Shown: positions 24,660 through 35,955 of the stretch, one piece after another | Position numbering within the stretch: the stretch's first letter is position 1 | Layout of the letters: every line of letters begins with the position of its first letter | Notes under the pieces: generated by a model | What the model saw: the letters and a program-made list of their open reading frames with translations, nothing else | What the model was told of the DNA's origin: nothing | The model's database searches: none | Position numbers and translations under genes: made by a program | DNA from: Riptortus pedestris | Taxonomy: Eukaryota; Arthropoda; Insecta; Hemiptera; Alydidae | Direction of reading: 5' to 3' | NCBI GenBank assembly: GCA_019009955.1 | Contig: CM032232.1 | Span: forward strand, 75,928,501-75,992,500 | Length of the DNA stretch: 64,000 bases

Positions 24660-24827
24660 CAGGTTACCACCCTTTCCTGGCCAGGGTGGGACTAAGGATT
24701 TCATTTAATGATTTCGTCACTAAATAAATCCCTAAGTTCCAGACAGGAATCGACCACATCAAACTAGTTAGCCAATTGAGATTAAGACCAATACCTTCAC
24801 TCATATGGCTAACCTGAGCCCCCTAAA
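24660..24827 (-). repeat. SINE copy, minus strand, lacking 3' tail
   Basis: The reverse complement shows the 5' end (GGGGGCTCAGGTTAGCCATA), the A-box-like GTGAAGGTATTGGTCTTAAT, a damaged B-box (GGTCGATTCCTGTCTGG) and the body AATCATTAAATGAAATCC up to GGAAAGGGTGGTAACCTG. The (AATA)n end is missing. Confidence 0.8.
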
Positions 24828-24999
24828 CGATAGTATGGTTTCCACGTGGGGGAAACAGGCCTAGGCTGAGGACATTTGACGTGCGGAGGTTAGGTATCTT
24901 CAGTAGAAAAATTCTAGCAGTTGACCGCATTTGATAAGTGACCAGCAATCAAATTATTTTGAAATTTTGGGTCTGTGTGATACGAGCATGAGGTGAAAT

Positions 25000-25470
25000 G
25001 CTTTATGGAAGGCTAAAAAGAAAAAAAAATACAAGTTACTCTATTTACTTTCAAGTCAGGGCAAAATACTATATAAATTGAAAAATATAATATGCACAAC
25101 AACATAGAAACTCCCCCTTTTTTTTTTATCACGATGCGCAATAACAGAAAGGTGTAAGTTTGTCCCACTCCTCCGATTTCAGGCATTTTAATACCGAGTC
25201 TCTATATTTACAGAAAAACTTTTAAATATCTACTTTAAAACAAAAAAAATGTTGACCTCTAGGGTTTTACGTCACCACAATGTTCGCTGTTGATGTTACA
25301 TCTTTCATTCATTAAGTCCCTGATTCTCCTTAGTTAAGGCACAATGTAAACAACAAGTGGCGTTTAAGCTTAGAATAAGTATTTCGTAAGATATTGGCTT
25401 CTTGTGAGAAGAGGTGACTTTGAGAGGGGGTTTGCTTAAAGCCGACAACTAAAAGGTACTGAGAAAATTA
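25000..25470 (+). repeat. Family A interior fragments
   Basis: It contains a GGAAGGCTAAAAAG block, a C/T-rich tract at 25113-25128 and a second start-like block GAGGGGGTTTGCTTAAAGCC at 25425. These follow the order of blocks in family A but are strongly diverged, and neither end is present. Confidence 0.45.
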
Positions 25471-26246
25471 AAAAAAAAATAATTTATCGGAAAATTCAGT
25501 AGCACAAAAATCTTTTTAAATAATATTAAGCACATAGTGACAGGAATATTGTGAAGAGTTTCAAAATGTGCTTAAAAGATTCCCATTAGATGAATATTAC
25601 CCTTTATGAACACTTTCACTTGCTGTAAAGAGTCGAAAAAGGCTTTCCAATTCATAGAAAATATTTGTTTAATAGCCAAACATATTTTATTTTTAATTGG
25701 AAAAATAAATATTTCCCAGTACACTTAAAAGATTTTAAGATTAGAGTAACTTCAGGGTAATCTTCAGTTCATACCACAGGCAACAGGAAAAAGTATTTTA
25801 ATGACCAATATTTAAAATATTGTAAAAATAACAATTAGGGTAATTAAATAAAAATATAATTCGACCAACCATGCCTGATTAGTGAGAATTCTATGCTCCA
25901 TAGGTTACGAGTTTCATGTTATCGACCCCGTACTCGATATCAAACTGCTTCATGAAAAACTAAAAATGAAGTTCATTTATAGCCGAAATAGGACAATGAG
26001 TAGGAGATTAGAGAAGGCATCAATCAACAAATCATGCAATCTATATTATTGTTCGTAGGAACGAATGTAATGAAACCAAATTAAAGTAACGCACTGGAAT
26101 TTTTGTTGAGTGCATTATTTTCTTACTAGAAGTCATGTTTGTTCTTAGTCTTCATTTAGCCTTCTCCTGCCTAAAATTCAGATGATTCTCACATAATGTA
26201 ACTTATCATCTATACAACAGAAAAACCTCATGCTCGGCTCACATAG

Positions 26247-26250
<4 letters not shown>

Positions 26251-26293
<43 letters not shown>

Positions 26294-26304
26294 CCCCCCC
26301 CCCC
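26251..26304. repeat. (CT)n tract ending in poly-C
   Basis: CT repeats (26251 to about 26289) are followed by CCTCTCC and a C10 run. It is a simple repeat with no gene context. Confidence 0.9.
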
Positions 26305-26819
26305 AACCGTTTCATGCCTACTTTCTTAGTTCCTGGAATGCTTTGTAGAGGACAACTAAGTTGCCAAGCTGTGCTACTGTGCAGGATAAATAGCCACTAG
26401 ATTACTTATGACATAAAACCTCATTATACCCCCAACCGACGGAGAGGGGTTGCCATATCTCAAGAGTGCAGCGGATCTCGGGGATCTGCAATTAGTCGTG
26501 GCGTACGTGAGTGCAATGCATCTCAGGAAACACGGGCTTTCACGACTAGCCGAGGGTCCTAGACAGGAGACTTAGACGCTGGGGTCTTGTTAAGGTCTTA
26601 TCTCTCCCTTGTCCAGGTACTGGGGCCTACTTACTGTCTATCCCGAGCTCCTGTATCCCCCAGCAACGCTCAATATCAATCTAAGCTTCAGCATACCATC
26701 AAGGATAAGATATGCCCCACCAGGTATAAGCAGAATTATTAACGGCTGTTTGGATATTGCTTTAATGAATGATTTCTTTATTTACATATTTATTGGTCAT
26801 ATAAGGAGAATATTAACTC

Positions 26820-27274
26820 AGGTCAATCAGAAACACTTTGGTAGCTCCTCACAATTTATTTCTTAAAAACGCTTAGCGTGTTTTTGGACGGATCCCCTCG
26901 GCCTTACTGCATCGGCAGGGTTCAGCCCGGTAGGCACGCCCTACGCTCTGACGGTAATTTGGCTTAAATATTTTTAATGCTTAAATAGTAATTAAATAAA
27001 TATTATTAATTTATTATATTTTAATTATAACTATGTTGTTCAATATATGTGTTATTGTTATACATTTTATAGTGATATTAACTGTTTGTAACATGACCAA
27101 TAATGTACATTTTTTAAAAATAGTTTTTAGACTCCTTAATTATGGTGTTTTATTGTTTGTAGCTCTGGTATGAAAAGCGTATGTCTCTGAGGATGGGAAT
27201 TTAATTCCCGAAAGCGCTAAGCGTTTTTAAGAAATAAATTGTGAGAAGCCACCAAAGTGTTTCTGATTAATCTG
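26820..27274 (+). mobile_element. Fold-back element with 53-bp terminal inverted repeats
   Basis: The left arm 26826-26878 (starts ATCAGAAACACTTTGG, ends AAAAACGCTTAGCG) and the right arm 27215-27267 are reverse complements with about two mismatches. Weaker complementarity extends to 26820 and 27274. The 336-bp interior holds a GC-richer piece (26886-26950) and AT-rich DNA. Just inside the right arm lies CTGAGGATGGGAATTTAATT, then CCCGAAAGCGC (27187-27217), a hairpin flanked by CTGAGGA and GAAA, reminiscent of hammerhead-type motifs. No protein gene was found. A target duplication was not identified with confidence. It could be a Penelope-like terminal structure or a MITE. Confidence 0.7.
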
Positions 27275-27970
27275 ATTTATCACCCTCACAACCAGCTAAA
27301 AATGAATATGAGAATATTAACTGTCTCGACTGGGTAAAGAACTGTTTAAGACCAGATCCCATGAATCACTTTATATGTTGAAAATGTTCAGCAGAAGAAT
27401 AATAGTATAAATGAAAGAAGTTACACATATTAACGGAAAATGAGTTCATTGCATCAGGTACTCTAATCTTTGCTCTGTTGGCAATAACATATGTTCAAGA
27501 AACAAATAAAAAGAATCCTTACCCTAAAAGAGAACTTCATCTTATTATACTTAAGATTTACCTTAATGGAAATCTGCTAAAAGAAGGCTGAAGCTGATTC
27601 GGTATAACCTAAAGCATAACGACTTCCGCACAAATATATATATTTGATGTTAAGAGTATTTTGTAAAAACGTTATTTTTCAAAGGCATGATCATCAGTGG
27701 GTAAAGTTATTATTATGATGATGATAATAATAAGCTGGGTGGCGATGATTTTCGCAAAATCTGAACTGAGAAACAGAAATTTTGAAATTCTTGGACAGTA
27801 AAGTTCCTTCAAATTCATAGAAAATCTAAATCCACGAGTGAAAAAGTGTCATTTTAATAAAATAGAGGAAAAACAAGTAGTTGAACTATATAATGAGTAA
27901 TCAATCTTAAATATTATATATAAATAACAAAACACTTATGTAATGAACGTTAAACATTGAGCTGAAACTA

Positions 27971-28165
27971 GCGCAGTTACTCAGCGGCGAGCTGCGGTGT
28001 CCGAGTGGTTAAGGAGTTGGACTTGAAATCCAATGGGTTCTACCCGCACAGGTTCGAATCCTGTCCGCAGCGCATCTTGTTATTTTTAATTATTATTGAG
28101 AAATAATTCTTTTTCACTAAGAATAAATTGAATTTTCTTCAATTTGTGGTAAAAGTGTAATTTTT
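27971..28165 (+). repeat. Left arm of an inverted duplication carrying tRNA-Ser
   Basis: This arm matches 28850-29052 in reverse complement. It includes GCGCAG...CAGCGGCGA upstream of the tRNA, the whole tRNA, and about 90 bp downstream (TTATTTTTAATTATTATTG, AGAAATAATTCTTTTT and AATTGAATTTTC are shared). The spacer between the arms is about 690 bp and contains a SINE fragment. Confidence 0.85.
27991..28072 (+). tRNA. tRNA-Ser (anticodon UGA)
   Basis: The 82-nt gene folds as a class II tRNA. The acceptor arms are GCTGCGG and CCGCAGC with discriminator G. The D-arm/A-box region is TGTCCGAGTGGTTAAGG. The anticodon arm is TTGGA-CTTGAAA-TCCAA with anticodon TGA. A long variable arm (GGGTTCTACCC) and the T-arm/B-box GGTTCGAATCC follow. 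No intron is present. CCA is not encoded, as expected for a eukaryotic nuclear gene. The gene is identical to the copy at 28949-29030. A downstream T-run near 28080-28087 (TTATTTTTAA) can serve polymerase III termination. Confidence 0.97.
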
Positions 28166-28705
28166 CGAAAGAGTCACATTCATAAATTCATATATAATTA
28201 CAAATAAAAAAGAATTAAACTATTAATAACGTTAAATAATATTGAATATATTTCTTTTTTATTATTATTATTATTTTTTTTTATATCAATTGTCTTTAAT
28301 CATTTTAATTCGTTAATTCATTCTAATATCATAACTAAGTACATTATGGGTACTTATTTTCTTATATTCCCTATAATAACGTATGTATTATAAGCTCATC
28401 ATGTGTTTCTTTCATATTACATCTTGATTTAGATACAAAAAGGTATTTATATTTTAATGTGGACTACCTTGGTAAGTAGTTTCAGAACATTAGTATTACA
28501 ATAATTATGATTTTTGTGCAAATAGATTTTAAAATTGGTTTAATACTTCACAATAATATTTATTGTTCTATTTATTCTGTTAATACTTGAAGTAATCTTT
28601 TTAGTAGTAATTTTTGCTCCATAACATATGTATTCTATAGGAACACTGAATATAATGTAGATTGATAATCTATCATTTCAAGCTAATAAATAATATAAAA
28701 TTAAA

Positions 28706-28797
28706 TTATTTATTAACGTCGACTTTTTGCAACTAAGGCTAATTGGGACGGGTTACCTACAGATTACCACCCTTTTCTAGCCAGGGTGGGAAAAATA
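28706..28797 (-). repeat. SINE fragment between the two tRNA arms
   Basis: The plus strand shows TTATTTATTAACGTCGAC, TTTTTGCAACTAAGGCTAAT, TGGGACGGGTTACCTACAG and CCCTTTTCTAGCCAGGGTG, the reversed 3' half of the SINE. It lies in the spacer of the inverted tRNA duplication. Confidence 0.8.
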
Positions 28798-28849
28798 TTT
28801 AACGTAAATGACAGTTGAGATTAATTTTGGAGAATTTTATATAATGGTT

Positions 28850-29052
28850 CAGCATTATAAAAATTTGAGTTTTACCAATTGGCGAAAATTCAATTCATTA
28901 TTGATCAAAAAGAATTATTTCTCAATAATAATTAAAAATAATATAAAGCGCTGCGGACAGGATTCGAACCTGTGCGGGTAGAACCCATTGGATTTCAAGT
29001 CCAACTCCTTAACCACTCGGACACCGCAGCTCGCCGCTGCGCTACTGCGCAT
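28850..29052 (-). repeat. Right arm of the inverted tRNA duplication
   Basis: It is the reverse-complement counterpart of 27971-28165. The tRNA sequence is unchanged while its downstream flank shows several differences, so the duplication is old enough for the flanks to diverge while the gene stayed constrained or was converted. Confidence 0.85.
28949..29030 (-). tRNA. tRNA-Ser (anticodon UGA), second copy
   Basis: It has the same 82-nt sequence as 27991-28072 on the opposite strand, including intact A-box (GTCCGAGTGGTTAAGG) and B-box (GGTTCGAATCC), the anticodon TGA and the long variable arm. The two genes diverge head-outwards: their 5' ends point away from each other, and their 3' ends face each other across about 876 bp. 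Confidence 0.97.
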
Positions 29053-29609
29053 GGGCGTGTTCCAGCCCTAATTTTGTTAAAGGATCGTTTTTAATGAGTA
29101 ATAAGGTTGACGATACTGCAATGCAACTGTTCATTATATTTCGATGATGGCTAGTAAGCCTTATTATTTAAAAAGTGCTAACAATATTTTGTCTGCCTAT
29201 ATATTATTCGTTATAAACAATAGAGCTCCACAACAGTGGCGACATGGCTTTTCTTAAAGATGGGAAAAACAAAAAATGGAACACTCAAAATAATATAAAG
29301 AACAATACTCTAAACGAAACTCAAAACACTCAAAGAAAAACAAACACATCTTACAATTATGTGGTAAGTAAATAAGTGAACAGAAAATATGGTAACTTAA
29401 AAACAACAAACTGCATTAAAAAGCCAATATATAAGTGGTATTTCTCGTTTTGGTACATTCTCGTAGTTTTGGTTACATTCTCGCACTTTACTCAATATAA
29501 ATTTTCATCCTTTCAGCGAAAACTAGTTTTACAAATAGAGTTTTCATTTTGTCTAGTTAATAAAAACGATTAATTCTTATACACTTGCATATAAATATAT
29601 AAAAGCGCG

Positions 29610-30080
29610 TCACCCATTTCCTGCGTAAACCATGGAGGTTTTATACTTCCTGGAATGGCATGTAAAATAGGAATTTCTATTTCTCCAGTAATACGAAACC
29701 TGTGTAACAGCACAGTTTATGTTGAATATGAGATGATTAGGTTATACAATTGCCGAAAAGTGAAAATCCAATGAGTAGGAGATTGGTAATATGGAGGTTG
29801 AAAAAAATATACAAATGACTCGTTTAATAATCAAATTAGAGCCATATTGTACAACGATTGTAGGACATTTAATTTTTAATAAGATCAATTATTTAAAATT
29901 TTCTGATGCAGCTAGAATAATGAAAATATTTCTATTTTATTATTTTAGCCTACACTACTCCTTCCCCACCCTACCCGCCTCTCCTGTAGGTCTAATTATG
30001 ACGATTGACGAATTTTATTTTAGCTTTATATGAGTCGTTTACATATCGAGTATAGTATCGGTCAATTAAAAATTGTGGCC
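29610..30080 (+). repeat. Family A copy (degenerate, left end recognisable)
   Basis: It starts with GCGTCACCCATTTCCTGCGT, then AAACCATGG. The interior includes ATGAGTAGGAGATTGG, GATTGTAGGACATTTAATTT and a C-rich segment (29956-29982), followed by GAATTTTATTTTAGC and ACATATCGAGTATAGTATCG. The open frame 29791-30033 within it is repeat sequence. Confidence 0.55.
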
Positions 30081-30632
30081 ACTAGAAAATATAGCCTATA
30101 ATCAAAAAAGTAATTAAATAATTAGCTATGTTCTATTTTTTATTCTAAATAAATTTAGCCCTCCATACTTTATAAAACTTATATAAAGCCAACCTGGCCT
30201 TAGTATTTACAACACGTTTAGCATTAATTATCATAGGAACAAATAAAGCTTTCTCTCGAATCTATAAGGCACTATTACTATGAGGAACATAGAAGACGGC
30301 ACTTACTGATCCATAGTCAGCAAGACCTCAAAACAAATTATCATAAGTACCTATTGCCCGGTCAAAATGTTATTGCGCGGAGTATGGAGGGAAAGTTGAA
30401 TAATTTATTTAAATTGGTCTAGTTCCATGAGAACCCATGCCTAAAGGCGTGTCATTATGAAGGCATTGAATTATAATAAATGGAAGATTGAATCTAAACA
30501 TTGACAGTAAAGGTAGATTCCTTCTCGTCCATATTTCTTGAATGATAGTGAGTCATATGCTCAATGTCCTTTCAATTCATATCCATTGATTTCTCTTTTT
30601 CTACAAGAAAGCTTACTTTTTTATATTTTAAA

Positions 30633-30634
<2 letters not shown>

Positions 30635-30726
<92 letters not shown>

Positions 30727-30737
30727 CCTCTCTCCCT

Positions 30738-30786
<49 letters not shown>

Positions 30787-30797
30787 CCCCCTCTCTC
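30635..30797. repeat. Long (CT)n microsatellite
   Basis: About 160 bp of CT repeats with short interruptions (CCCCC, CCCTCCCTCC) and a terminal C-rich run. It is the longest dinucleotide tract in the window and generates artificial Ser-Leu or Arg-Glu reading frames. Confidence 0.97.
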
Positions 30798-31351
30798 CGA
30801 ACAAATGTGACATTTTTATACAAGGAAGTCAAAATTTCTTTAGATCATGGTGTCGTAAATTAGCCAAGACGACTGAAATTACTCGTAAGGTAACTTGTAG
30901 CACTAAACCCCTCAAACCCAGCATAAAGTTCTGCTATTTACATGGGCTTATTATTACAGGAGCGAAAGAAACGTTACGTGAACTAAGGTGAGCCTATCAT
31001 TAACACTTTTACCGAAACACCAGTCTGAGAGACCTGTAGAGCTTTTTAAATTTCATGTATTGGTAGACCTGCTAATATTGGTGGGTTCTCCACCCCATTA
31101 GCTGTGAGTCTTTCCTTCCTCTACACACAGAATGTGCTTTGGATTAGTTTGTCAACGCCATTCGACCTTGACAAATTATTGCTCGTTTTGTTCCGGTCTC
31201 TGTACCTCTTGTTTCGGTTAACAGCCAACGTATTGTAGGTCTATGATACGGGGTAATTCGGTTTACGTATGTTGTGTACCTTTTATTATAGCTTGTAACA
31301 CTGTTTGCTCGTATTCTTTTCGTGTGTGTTTTACATAGTATATGATTTGCT

Positions 31352-31522
31352 ATGGAGCCTTCCACGAGCCATGGACCAATTAAGCACTCATCGTCACGAT
31401 CTATATATTGCACGGATGACAGTGATTTCAATGAAAGGGTTAAAAATGACAATAATAGATTAAATGTGATACAAGTTATTCAAACAATAAATAAAAATAA
31501 CGAATTTATTGATGGGAATTAG
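31352..31522 (+). CDS. Short open frame of unknown nature (weak candidate)
   Basis: ATG at 31352 to TAG at 31522 encodes 56 residues, beginning MEPSTSHGPIKHSSSRS and rich in Ser, Asn and Asp. No family is recognised. The surrounding 31,180-31,590 region is less AT-rich than its neighbours and has repeated CGGTTTACGT-like words (31259 and 31558). It could be the first exon of a gene, a transposon remnant, or chance. Confidence 0.15.
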   Translation: MEPSTSHGPIKHSSSRSIYCTDDSDFNERVKNDNNRLNVIQVIQTINKNNEFIDGN

Positions 31523-31599
31523 TATTAACTCTTCCTTGTCTGTACGACCGGATGATTCGGTTTACGTCACGGAACTCATGTTTCGGTAAGTGTTAAGTT

Positions 31600-34356
31600 T
31601 TCTTGATACTTGAATGATTTTAGACAGAGGGATTCACTTGACAAGATCCACCATGACTAGACGTACTCGTTTTCATAAATTTGTTTTGTACTCAATGGGT
31701 TAATTGAATTGTTCTTTACTCAGTACGTAAATGAAAACATTTTAACACCTTACTGTGTATGGGAACTTTTTAAACAAAATGTGTTTTTTTTATATTTTCA
31801 TAAATGTGTGATTAGTACATACTGCATTATATTCAACTCTACTAATGCAACAAAAATGAGAATATTGATGGCTGAGTTTTGAGGCGAATGAAGGCTTTTA
31901 CGACCATAAGTAGTTTGTCACGTGGAAAGTTAACCACCCCACCGTATAAGGCTGTAAAACGATGAATCAGGTTATAAAAGCGAGGAGGTAATTGACAGAC
32001 TATCCCCTCTCCGCTGATCGGATAAGTGCGGGGGTGCCTTTTTATTTCCATATGGTTTATTTTCTTCTCTGATCTCACTTTTAACGACTCCCTCTTCCTG
32101 TTTCTATTTATGGGATCTGCAGGCCAAGACTTCTCCTAAGTTTTGTTGTTTGAGATAAAGTAGAAGTGGCTTCTTTGTGCTGTCTCAAGAAGTTCGAGAG
32201 GTATAAATACAACCATTTTATTGGCCACACCTGCTCAGAGTGTTTCCTTTTTCTGTTTGACTAGCTGTTAAAACAAGACCAAAAATGTTGATTCTTGGCA
32301 ATGTCCAGTATTTATTAAATTGCTTACAAGGCTATTTGCCATGACTGTTTAACATATAATCAAAATAGGTCAAATTTCATAATGAAAATAATTTTAAAAG
32401 GAGGTAAATTGCCAGACCCTTCTCATATATTATTTAGTAAATATAATAAAGAAATCGTAATTTATCAAAAGTTTATGTAAGTAGCAAACAAATATTATAA
32501 TATAAAGTTCATTATGAGGAAATATAATTATAATTCAATGTACTCGTATTTGCCTTACATAGACTCGTAAATTAAAGAAGGGAAAAACCTTCTTAACATT
32601 GGTTGAGTTTAATTTAATTTAATTTGTTTCAATTTCATTTATTAATTTTATTTGCAGTTATCTCGCTTATTTCATATTTTATATTTCTTTTGTTATTGTT
32701 TCAATTTATTTTTATTATATTTGATTATGTTTTAATAACCCATTAAGTAGTATATATAGTTAAAATGTACTTAAACATAGTCATTCATCCATGTAATATG
32801 CCATTGATATTTTGGCAATGGAACATACTCTCAAATAAATAACTTCTCATAGGGTTAGTCCTGCAATTGCTGTCCCCTAGCCCCCGAAAGTCCCCCTCTG
32901 GTCATACAACCTCTTTTGACTGGCACTGCCTCACCTTCCTACCCCTTTTCATTTCAACATTTTACCCCATACCATTCAACATTTTTGGTCAGGGCTTATT
33001 AGCGCACCTATCAAGTTCCTCTTAAATCCGTTAGTTTCAACTTGTACTCGCCGTTAGTGCTCAATCCCATCTGCTGACATCTCCTGTTTCCCCAGAAAAG
33101 TCAACATTTTACTGTCATACAGTTACTGCTAGTTAGATAAATGTCATGCTAATAACTAACCTTGTCTTCTTTGGAAGACCTTTAAGCAGAGAGCTCCTTT
33201 CTGTCCCGGAAACGATTCTGATTTCCTTCTTGGCTCATGTGGTCTGTTACACTCCACTCCAATGGTATTAACGAATGAACCTGTTACGCAAGGAAATATA
33301 AATTTCCCAAGTTGTCACGACTACCAATCTCCCCGGCCACCTTAATGTGAGGACTGATGAATTGGGCATTTTTCTGTCCCACCACTTAAGTACGCCCCTA
33401 TTAAAGATAATTTCATTGCTAATGTAACATTATAAGTTCATAAGTTAAAATACATTAATTTCCTTAATTATTTTTATTTATTGATAATTTGTGTTGAAAT
33501 AACTATTCAATTGCCTTCGAATTCCACCCAATTGTTCAAATTTTATTTTTATTTTATGCTAAGCTCGGTCCTTTCAGACGAAGTTGATATATTTAAGGGA
33601 AGATTTACTGGGAAGTTATTAATCTGACCCAAGTGTCTTAGAAAGTATGCTTAATCATTCATATATATATATAAAGAGAATAAGACCTTTTTGTGCTTGC
33701 ACTCAGTACATTACTTGACAGATGTTTTCGTAAAGGAAGTTATTTCCTTTTCTGCTAGCATTTTGAAAGAAGGCATCCATGCATTATGAAAGATCTAAGG
33801 CAACAAACAAGGATCTAAGATTTACTATTAAAATAGCTTAGTTTTGGATCCAGATCTGTCTACACTTCTTGGACATCAGTTTGCAACATGATATGTATCA
33901 GCCGAAAGTAAAAACAGTCTGTTGCTGGAAGTTGAATATTGGATTGTGAAATATTTGATGGATGTATAACCTGCTGAACTGGATGGCCGGCATGAAAAAG
34001 GAGGTCCCCAGCAACAGGTTGCCAAAGATATGAATATATTGTTGGTTATTATTTAAATTCGGCAGAAATGTCTATTTCAGAAAACAATTGTATATTTAAC
34101 GAATATTTAAAGAATTTGCAAATATAATTTATTTCCAAAGTTTTAGTAAATGTGTACGGTAATAAATTGGTCCTCCGGGCCGGATGACCATTTTGCACAA
34201 GTCTAAATACATTAAAAAAAAAGGATTTGCATTTATAATTAGTTATATTATTTCAGCAAATTTAAGCATGGGGGTAAATGCGTTAAAAATATAAAAATAA
34301 TTATAAAAGCAAATTATTTTTTTGGACCGTATTTAGAGTTGAACAAAATGACTTCA

Positions 34357-34358
<2 letters not shown>
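31600..34358. other. Non-coding stretch
   Basis: The sequence is AT-rich with a GC-richer segment at 32860-33380 (CCCCTAGCCCCCGAAAGTCC and similar). No open frame with recognisable domains, no RNA gene and no local repeat family member was found. Confidence 0.4.
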
Positions 34359-34409
<51 letters not shown>

Positions 34410-34411
34410 TA
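34359..34411. repeat. (AT)n microsatellite
   Basis: An AT dinucleotide run of about 24 units, interrupted once by AC near its end. Confidence 0.95.
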
Positions 34412-35589
34412 TGCAATGAATTCAAGTTTATCAGGGAGTCGGTTTATTCTAATACGTAGCGTAACTAAGGTAATCATCATTGTTACATTAATTTATTGGT
34501 ATCTAAGTGAACAAAGGTAATTCGAAACTAATATGCAAACCCAAATTAGACCTTTCAACTTTGAAGATTCAATGTCTGTCCCTGGCGTGGGAAGACTATG
34601 ACAGAGTCACTGTACCTCATAATGGACAACAGTTACGAGTTGATTACTAATAGCCTTCGTATCGACTCGTACAACTGCTCTCTACAAGCAAGAATAATTA
34701 CTTTGACTTAGTCATCCCAGGGCAGGGCTGCTGTTGTGCCGTACTTCCAAGTTCAAGTAATTAAATATTTAAGAGCCGCAAGGATGTGGAGAGAAGGACA
34801 TAACTCAAATTACTCAATGCGTCTTTCACAACTTCAAGTGATTGCTAAAAACCACATCGGCTCACGCTTTGGCGTAGCTCTGTACTTCAAAATTAAATAC
34901 AATTGTTGATGTGTATGTGATTATGATATGTAATGAATTGTATAGTCAAATTAAGTTTTTGTTATATTATTTCATTATTTAAACCGAACAATTACCTAAT
35001 CATATTCTAAATTATCGCTTCTGCCTGTCTGAATTCTCACCTACAACTTGCCAGTGGGGCAAGACTGGGAGGGTAGATTAAAGTCGTAGTCTGCATACTC
35101 ATACTGGCTAATAGTCTACTATCATTAGTCAGTTTATGCAGGCTCTGGCTACCGAGGGATGGCTGTCTAACAACTCTGGTCTTGAATTGAATTTTCTCCA
35201 CTCATTCCTTTACTGGTATGAATGGAATTTTCGCCACGATGCCTTTATTTCTGGTGGTCTGATGCAGAAGGCAATGGAAAACCAGTGCATGTCCTTAGGA
35301 CCCTGCTATTCCCATGTTCGGTCCCGTTATAATCAGGTTTACCTGTTCACGAGATCAATTACTAGAAGCAGCCTTTCGTTTTCTTGGATTTAATTATAAA
35401 GTATTATTATTCTACTGTGATGAATTTGTAACAAAAAGTCAAGTTGTATTTTAGTAGTGTGCAGGCTACGACAGGGTATCCTTGTACATCATTACCTTCA
35501 ATACAATACGTTTGGACGAATCATACACGATATATTTTTCAATATTATGGAAGTAAATATAAGTAAACCATGAATAGCAATAAACTATG

Positions 35590-35913
35590 GTTGGGTATCG
35601 ACTACAAAAAGTACTCAATCCGTCAAATAGGTGATTGTATTTTTAATGGTGACAGTTTCGGGCACCGTTGGTATTCTTCTTCAGGGGCAATAATGTTGTA
35701 GAGGAGGAGCAGGCAAAAAAGAAAAAAAAAACTAACTGTTTGGAGGTCACATCATGAATGTGAATTATCGTATACAATTATATTCGCAGTTCCTCCTGTA
35801 CAACATTACTGCTCTGAAGAACGATAACAAGTAGTTTAGTGGTGTCCGAAACGTCACCACTAAACTACACTCCTTATTAGACGGATTGATTACTTTTTGT
35901 AGCCGATACACAA
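35590..35913. mobile_element. Fold-back element with long imperfect inverted arms
   Basis: The left arm 35590-35711 and right arm about 35787-35913 are imperfect reverse complements. The outer part is TATCGACTACAAAAAGTACT against TATCGGCTACAAAAAGTAAT, and the inner part is AATAATGTTGTAGAGGAGGA against AGTAATGTTGTACAGGAGGA. Both arms carry CTGAAGA and a downstream CGAAAC: in the left arm on the minus strand (35678-35684 and 35656-35659), and in the right arm on the plus strand (35814-35820 and 35848-35851). A 75-bp spacer includes a poly-A tract. No protein is encoded. Confidence 0.7.
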
Positions 35914-35955
35914 TCATCATTTATTGGCATTCAATAACTAACGGTTAACCAACAA

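Noticed and set aside
30564..30863. Open frames of about 60-99 codons on both strands made of Ser-Leu or Arg-Glu repeats
   Set aside because: They are translations of the (CT)n microsatellite; no coding signal outside the repeat.
35136..35393. 85-codon open frame in a moderately GC-rich region
   Set aside because: The segment CAGAAGGCAATGGAAAACCA looks like sequence common in dispersed repeats; no domain is recognised in the translation.
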